The notes under the pieces: model-generated
Seen by the model: only the letters and a program-made list of their open reading frames with translations
What the model was told of the DNA's origin: nothing
Database searches by the model: none
Shown here: piece by piece, positions 60,282 to 64,000 of the stretch
Layout of the letters: every line of letters begins with the position of its first letter
Numbering within the stretch: position 1 is the stretch's first letter
Position numbers and translations under genes: made by a program
Assembly: GCF_019645855.1 (NCBI RefSeq)
Contig: NZ_CP080999.1
Coordinates: 1,984,001-2,048,000, forward strand
DNA length: 64,000 bases
Direction of reading: 5' to 3'
Source of the DNA: Mycobacterium malmoense
Lineage (GTDB): Bacteria > Actinomycetota > Actinomycetes > Mycobacteriales > Mycobacteriaceae

Positions 60282-61178
60282 TTAATCGAGCAGCAGCGAC
60301 TTGATGGTCACTTCGGCGGCCGGCGGCCCGTCTTCGCCGCCGCCGGCGACGCCGGCCTTGGCGATCTTGTCCAGGGTGGCCAGCCCGTCGGCCTGAATCG
60401 TGCCGAAGACCGTGTACTGGGGCGGCAGCTGGGAGTCCTTGTAGACCATGAAGAACTGGCTGCCGTTGGTGTTGGGTCCGGCGTTGGCCATCGCCAGCGT
60501 GCCGCGCGGGTAGAGCACCGGCTCCTGCAGCTTGGGGTCGTGCGGCGGGTACTGGTCGGTCGGATACTCGTTGGCGAATTGGTAGCCCGGCCCGCCGGTG
60601 CCGTCGCCCTTGGGGTCGCCGCACTGCAAGACGCCCAGCGCCGGCGAGGTGGTCAGCCGGTGGCATGTGGTGTTGTTGAAGAACCCCTGTCCGGTCAGGC
60701 TGGCGAAACTATTGACCGTGCAAGGTGATTCGTTGTTGGCCAGCATCAGGCCGACGTTGCCCTGGTTGGTCACCATGCTGGCGCTCACTTCGGCCGGGTC
60801 GGTGGGCACCTTGCCGGTGCGCGGCGGCTTGACCGGCTTGGCCGCCGTATCCGACGACGCCGGGTACTGACAGTTGGCGCCGAGGCTGGCCGACGGCTTG
60901 AACGGCGGCAGGGGCGCTATGGACGGAACCGGCCCCGTATGCGGAGCCGTCGTGGTGGTCTCCGGGGAGGGACTGGTGCTGGTTGCCGCGGTGTTGCCCT
61001 TGTGCTCGTGCTTGGTGTTGACGACCGCGATCGCCACCACGGCGATCACGGCCACCGCCACAATCGAGCCACCGGCGATCACCAGGATCCGGCGCGTTCG
61101 GGCTCGCGTTGCGCGGCGCTCCAGCCGCCGTTCGAGTTTGCGCTTGGCTGTGGCACGTCGCTGTTCATTGGTCGGCAC
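60282..61178 (-). CDS. ppiB: Peptidyl-prolyl cis-trans isomerase PpiB, membrane-anchored
   Basis: A 298-residue protein. A basic cytosolic N-terminus, one membrane helix (about 30-54), a Thr/Pro linker and a cyclophilin domain (about 95-298) with CHRL, GVLQCGD (both Arg and Gln of the active site) and GPNTNGSQFFMVY. Four Cys are shared with the kinase fusion and could form disulfides outside the membrane. It catalyses proline isomerisation in exported proteins. Orthologue of Rv2582. The kinase-cyclophilin gene starts 32 bp downstream on the same strand, so they are probably one operon. Confidence 0.93.
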   Translation of the reverse strand: MPTNEQRRATAKRKLERRLERRATRARTRRILVIAGGSIVAVAVIAVVAIAVVNTKHEHKGNTAATSTSPSPETTTTAPHTGPVPSIAPLPPFKPSASLGANCQYPASSDTAAKPVKPPRTGKVPTDPAEVSASMVTNQGNVGLMLANNESPCTVNSFASLTGQGFFNNTTCHRLTTSPALGVLQCGDPKGDGTGGPGYQFANEYPTDQYPPHDPKLQEPVLYPRGTLAMANAGPNTNGSQFFMVYKDSQLPPQYTVFGTIQADGLATLDKIAKAGVAGGGEDGPPAAEVTIKSLLLD

Positions 61179-61282
61179 GGCCGGTATGCCTCCATGGTCG
61201 ATTGGGGCCCCTCAGTAGCCAGCCCAGGCTAATGTGGGCGCCGCGACCCTTGTCAACCGGGCCCCGTGGGAAACTGAGAACC

Positions 61283-61945
61283 GTGTTGATCACCGGATTT
61301 CCCGCCGGCGTGTTGCAGTGCAACTGCTACGTGTTGGCCGAGCGGCCCGGAACGGACTGCGTCATCGTGGATCCGGGGCAGCGTGCCATGGGCCCGCTGC
61401 GGCGCATCCTCGACGAGAATCGGCTGACGCCGGCCGCGGTGCTGCTCACTCACGGGCACATCGACCACATGTGGTCCGCGCAGAAGGTTTCCGATACCTA
61501 TGGCTGCCCGACCTACATCCATCCCGAGGACCGGTTCATGCTGAAAGACCCGATCTACGGCCTGGGCCCGCGGCTGGCGCAGGTGGTGGCGGGTGCGTTC
61601 TTCCGCGAGCCCAAGCGGGTGGTGGAGCTGGACCGCGACGGCGACAAGCTCGACCTGGGCAGCGTGACCGTCAACGTCGATCACACGCCCGGGCACACCC
61701 GCGGATCGGTGGTCTTCCGGGTTTACGGGGACCAGGATGTCGTCTTCACCGGCGACACGCTGTTCGAGCGCTCGGTGGGCCGCACCGATCTATTCGGCGG
61801 CAGCGGCCGCGACCTGCTGACCTCGATCATCGACAAGCTCTTGGTGCTCGACGACGACACCGTCGTGCTGCCGGGACATGGCAATTCGACGACCATCGGC
61901 GCGGAGCGGCGCTTCAATCCATTCCTGGAGGGCCTGAGCCGGTGA
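61283..61945 (+). CDS. Glyoxalase II-like metallo-beta-lactamase hydrolase (Rv2581c)
   Basis: A 220-residue MBL-fold hydrolase. THGHIDH, HTPGHTRGS, FTGDTLF and LPGHGNST provide the complete set of metal ligands. It is called a probable glyoxalase II in M. tuberculosis (Rv2581c), but the thiol ester it uses in a glutathione-free organism is unknown. GTG 61283 is the likely start; its stop overlaps the hisS start (GTGA). Confidence 0.9.
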   Translation: MLITGFPAGVLQCNCYVLAERPGTDCVIVDPGQRAMGPLRRILDENRLTPAAVLLTHGHIDHMWSAQKVSDTYGCPTYIHPEDRFMLKDPIYGLGPRLAQVVAGAFFREPKRVVELDRDGDKLDLGSVTVNVDHTPGHTRGSVVFRVYGDQDVVFTGDTLFERSVGRTDLFGGSGRDLLTSIIDKLLVLDDDTVVLPGHGNSTTIGAERRFNPFLEGLSR

Positions 61946-63204
61946 CCCAGTTTTTCGCTCCCAAGGGGGTGCCGGACTACGTCCCGCCCGATTCGGCGGG
62001 CTTCGTCGCGGTGCGCGACGGGTTGCTGGGTGCCGCCCGCCGCGCCGGCTACGGCGACGTCGAGCTGCCCATCTTCGAGGACACCGCGCTGTTCGCCCGC
62101 GGCGTCGGCGAATCCACCGACGTGGTGTCCAAGGAGATGTACACCTTCGCCGACCGCGGCGACCGCTCGGTGACGCTGCGGCCCGAGGGCACCGCCGGGG
62201 TGGTGCGCGCGGTGATCGAACACGGCCTGGACCGCGGCGCACTGCCGGTCAAACTCTGTTACGCCGGACCGTTTTTCCGCTACGAGCGCCCGCAGGCCGG
62301 CCGCTACCGCCAGCTGCAGCAGGTCGGTGTCGAGGCGATCGGCGTCGACGACCCCGCGCTGGACGCCGAGGTGATCGCCGTCGCCGACGCCGGGTTCCGC
62401 TCGCTGGGCCTGGACGGGTTCCGGCTGGAGATCACCTCGTTGGGTGACGAGAGCTGCCGCCCGCAGTATCGGGAACGGTTGCAGGAGTTCCTGTTTGGGC
62501 TCGACCTGGACGAGGAGACCCGGCGGCGCGCGCAGCTGAATCCGCTGCGGGTGCTCGACGACAAGCGACCCGAGGTGCGGGCGATGACGGCCGGCGCGCC
62601 GGTGCTGCTCGATCACCTGTCCGACGTGGCCAAGCAGCACTTCGACACCGTGCTGGCGCACCTGGACGCGCTCGGGGTGCCGTACGTCCTCAACCCGCGG
62701 ATGGTGCGCGGGCTGGACTACTACACCAAGACCACGTTCGAGTTCGTGCACGACGGGCTGGGCGCGCAATCGGGCATCGGCGGCGGCGGCCGCTACGACG
62801 GCCTGATGCGCGAGCTCGGCGGGCAAGACCTGTCGGGCATCGGGTTCGGGCTGGGGGTGGACCGCACGCTGCTGGCGCTGCGCGCCGAGGGCAAGAGCGT
62901 GGGGGAGACCACGCGCTGCGACGTGTTCGGCGTGCCGCTGAGCGAGCCGGCCAAGCTGCGGCTGGCCGTGCTGGCCGCGCAGCTGCGCGCGTCGGGTATC
63001 CGGGTGGATCTGGCCTACGGTGACCGGGGTCTCAAGGGCGCGATGCGCGCCGCCGATCGTTCCGGCGCGCGTCTCGCGCTGGTGCTGGGTGACCGCGATA
63101 TCGGGGCCGCGACGGTCGGGGTGAAGGACCTCGCGACGGGCGGGCAGGTGTCCGTGTCGATGGATTCGGTTGTCGCCGAGGTGCTTTCGAAGCTGGGCGG
63201 CTGA
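61942..63204 (+). CDS. hisS: Histidyl-tRNA synthetase
   Basis: A 420-residue class II synthetase. Starts FFAPKGVPDYVPPDS; motif 2 region LCYAGPFFRYERPQAGRYRQ, the histidine A loop MVRGLDYYTKTTFEF and motif 3 GIGFGLGVDRTLLAL are present, followed by the anticodon domain. The GTG start overlaps the stop of the hydrolase gene. Confidence 0.96.
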   Translation: MTQFFAPKGVPDYVPPDSAGFVAVRDGLLGAARRAGYGDVELPIFEDTALFARGVGESTDVVSKEMYTFADRGDRSVTLRPEGTAGVVRAVIEHGLDRGALPVKLCYAGPFFRYERPQAGRYRQLQQVGVEAIGVDDPALDAEVIAVADAGFRSLGLDGFRLEITSLGDESCRPQYRERLQEFLFGLDLDEETRRRAQLNPLRVLDDKRPEVRAMTAGAPVLLDHLSDVAKQHFDTVLAHLDALGVPYVLNPRMVRGLDYYTKTTFEFVHDGLGAQSGIGGGGRYDGLMRELGGQDLSGIGFGLGVDRTLLALRAEGKSVGETTRCDVFGVPLSEPAKLRLAVLAAQLRASGIRVDLAYGDRGLKGAMRAADRSGARLALVLGDRDIGAATVGVKDLATGGQVSVSMDSVVAEVLSKLGG

Positions 63205-63269
63205 GCTTCGAGCATCCCTACTTTATCCACAGTCTGAAGGCGTGGGTGGAAGTTATCGGATCGCGCGGC

Positions 63270-63290
63270 TATAGTCGAACGTATGTTCGA
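63270..63290 (+). promoter_or_regulatory. LexA (SOS) box over the -10 element and start codon of the 13E12 gene
   Basis: TCGAACGTATGTTCGA (63275-63290) is a perfect mycobacterial SOS box. The putative -10 TATAGT is at 63270-63275 and the ATG at 63283, 7 bp further, so the transcript is probably leaderless and LexA would cover -10, start point and start codon together. Confidence 0.88.
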
Positions 63291-64000
63291 AGAACAGCCC
63301 GGTGGTCAGTCGGATCCTGAGGTGATGGCGCGGTTTGATGACTTGTTTGAGCGGCATTATCCGTCGACGACGGCGGTTTCGGCGGGGTGGGTGGATCGGA
63401 TTTGTGCGGCGACGCGGGTGGAGAATCGGGCGGCCGCTGAGCAGTTGGTCGCGATTGGGGAGTTGTTCGGTTATCGGTTGTCGCGGTGTTCGGAAAATGA
63501 GGACTGGGCGATCGACACCATGGAGGCGGTGGCTGCCGAGGTGGCCGCGGCGTTGCGGATCAGTCAGGGGTTGGCCGCCAGCCGGTTGCGCTATGCCCGC
63601 GCGATGCGGGAGCGCCTGCCGCGGGTGGGAGATGTGTTCCGCGGCGGTGACATCGATTTTCGGCTGTTTCAAACGATCGTGTATCGCACGGATTTGATCA
63701 CCGATCCCGATGTGCTGGCGCGCGTGGACGCCGAGTTGGCCGTGCAGGTGGGGCGGTGGCCGTCGATGACGCGGGGTCGCCTGGCCGCGCAGGTGGACAA
63801 GATCGTGGCCCGGGTGGACGCCGATGCGGTGCGGCGGCGCAAGGAGCACCAGACCGACCGCGAGATCTGGATCGGGGATCTCGTCGAGAGCGGTATCTCC
63901 CAGATCAACGGCATCTTGTTCACTCCGGATGCCCGCGCGCTAGATCAGCGGTTGGATGCGTTGGCGGCCACGGTGTGCGTCCAGGACCCACGCACCCGCG
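63283..64000 (+). CDS. 13E12 repeat family protein (DUF222), partial (runs off the right edge)
   Basis: 239 codons are visible. MFEEQPGGQSDPEVMARFDD is followed by DRICAATRVENRAAAEQLVA, EVAAALRISQGLAASRLRYA and VDKIVARVDADAVRRRKEHQ, the DUF222 domain of the 13E12 repeat family; a C-terminal HNH nuclease domain, normal for the family, would lie beyond the window. These are multicopy genes, several LexA-controlled in M. tuberculosis, and are often thought of as mobile-type elements. Codon use here looks less GC-rich than in hisS next to it. Confidence 0.9.
   Translation, partial: MFEEQPGGQSDPEVMARFDDLFERHYPSTTAVSAGWVDRICAATRVENRAAAEQLVAIGELFGYRLSRCSENEDWAIDTMEAVAAEVAAALRISQGLAASRLRYARAMRERLPRVGDVFRGGDIDFRLFQTIVYRTDLITDPDVLARVDAELAVQVGRWPSMTRGRLAAQVDKIVARVDADAVRRRKEHQTDREIWIGDLVESGISQINGILFTPDARALDQRLDALAATVCVQDPRTR

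Noticed and set aside
1..64000. tRNA, rRNA or insertion sequence
   Set aside because: No tRNA-like cloverleaf, rRNA segment, transposase or paired terminal repeats were recognised by eye; a covariance-model search would be needed to exclude small RNAs.

Overview
The window is high-GC actinobacterial DNA from a slow-growing, non-tuberculous Mycobacterium. The core genes are close orthologues of M. tuberculosis H37Rv genes in nearly the same order (thrS-HIT-pgsA-patA-pimA-NUDIX, pdxS-tesB2-pdxT-yebC, ruvCAB, PE_PGRS, fadD9, gabT, yajC-secD-secF-lipoprotein-apt-relA, ppiB, MBL, hisS). The PE_PGRS gene and the 13E12 (DUF222) gene at the right edge fit this genus. All family calls rest on reading the translations; no database search was possible.

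Left third (about 0.7-24.6 kb): a dormancy/redox island. It collects relatives of genes that in M. tuberculosis belong to the hypoxia/NO-induced DosR regulon but lie at separate loci: DUF1876 (Rv1738), a ribosome hibernation factor (Rv0079/RafH), a phosphoribosyltransferase-hydrolase fusion (Rv0571c), Rv2629, pncB2 (Rv0573c), a Rv2625c-type site-2 protease, universal stress proteins of Rv2624c and Rv2623 type, a Rv2003c-like methyltransferase, and fdxA (Rv2007c). Among them are a Rieske/hemerythrin pair, an EthR-like regulator with its own palindromic operator, a DosS-like double-GAF sensor that lacks the kinase, a FadD, a cNMP-gated acetyltransferase, a flavodoxin, a wax ester/TAG synthase and a Cys-rich HTH regulator. 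I read nine sequences resembling the DosR box (roughly GGTGACTTTCGCCCCTA) in front of these genes. A 29-codon stub of hrp1 (Rv2626c) remains directly upstream of the protease gene. A nitronate monooxygenase gene is frameshifted, apparently by loss of one 5-bp repeat.

Middle (about 24.6-42.5 kb): housekeeping. Small metabolic genes lead into thrS and the phosphatidylinositol mannoside operon. A TetR/SDR/LLM cassette sits where H37Rv carries pdxH and PPE42; its three promoters carry four copies of a TTAGACAG-N2-CTGTCTAA-type operator. Next come the PLP synthase genes, tesB2, yebC, a Rv2597-type protein, and ruvCAB behind a LexA box.

Right third (42.5-64 kb): a PE_PGRS gene convergent with ruvB, carboxylic acid reductase fadD9, gabT, the Sec auxiliary genes (SecD has a Pro-rich heptad repeat), apt and relA. 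A tandem pair follows: ppiB and a Ser/Thr kinase whose extracellular domain is a second cyclophilin, which appears to be a duplication and fusion. A glyoxalase II-like hydrolase and hisS come next. The window ends inside a 13E12-family gene whose perfect SOS box overlaps both its -10 element and its start codon.
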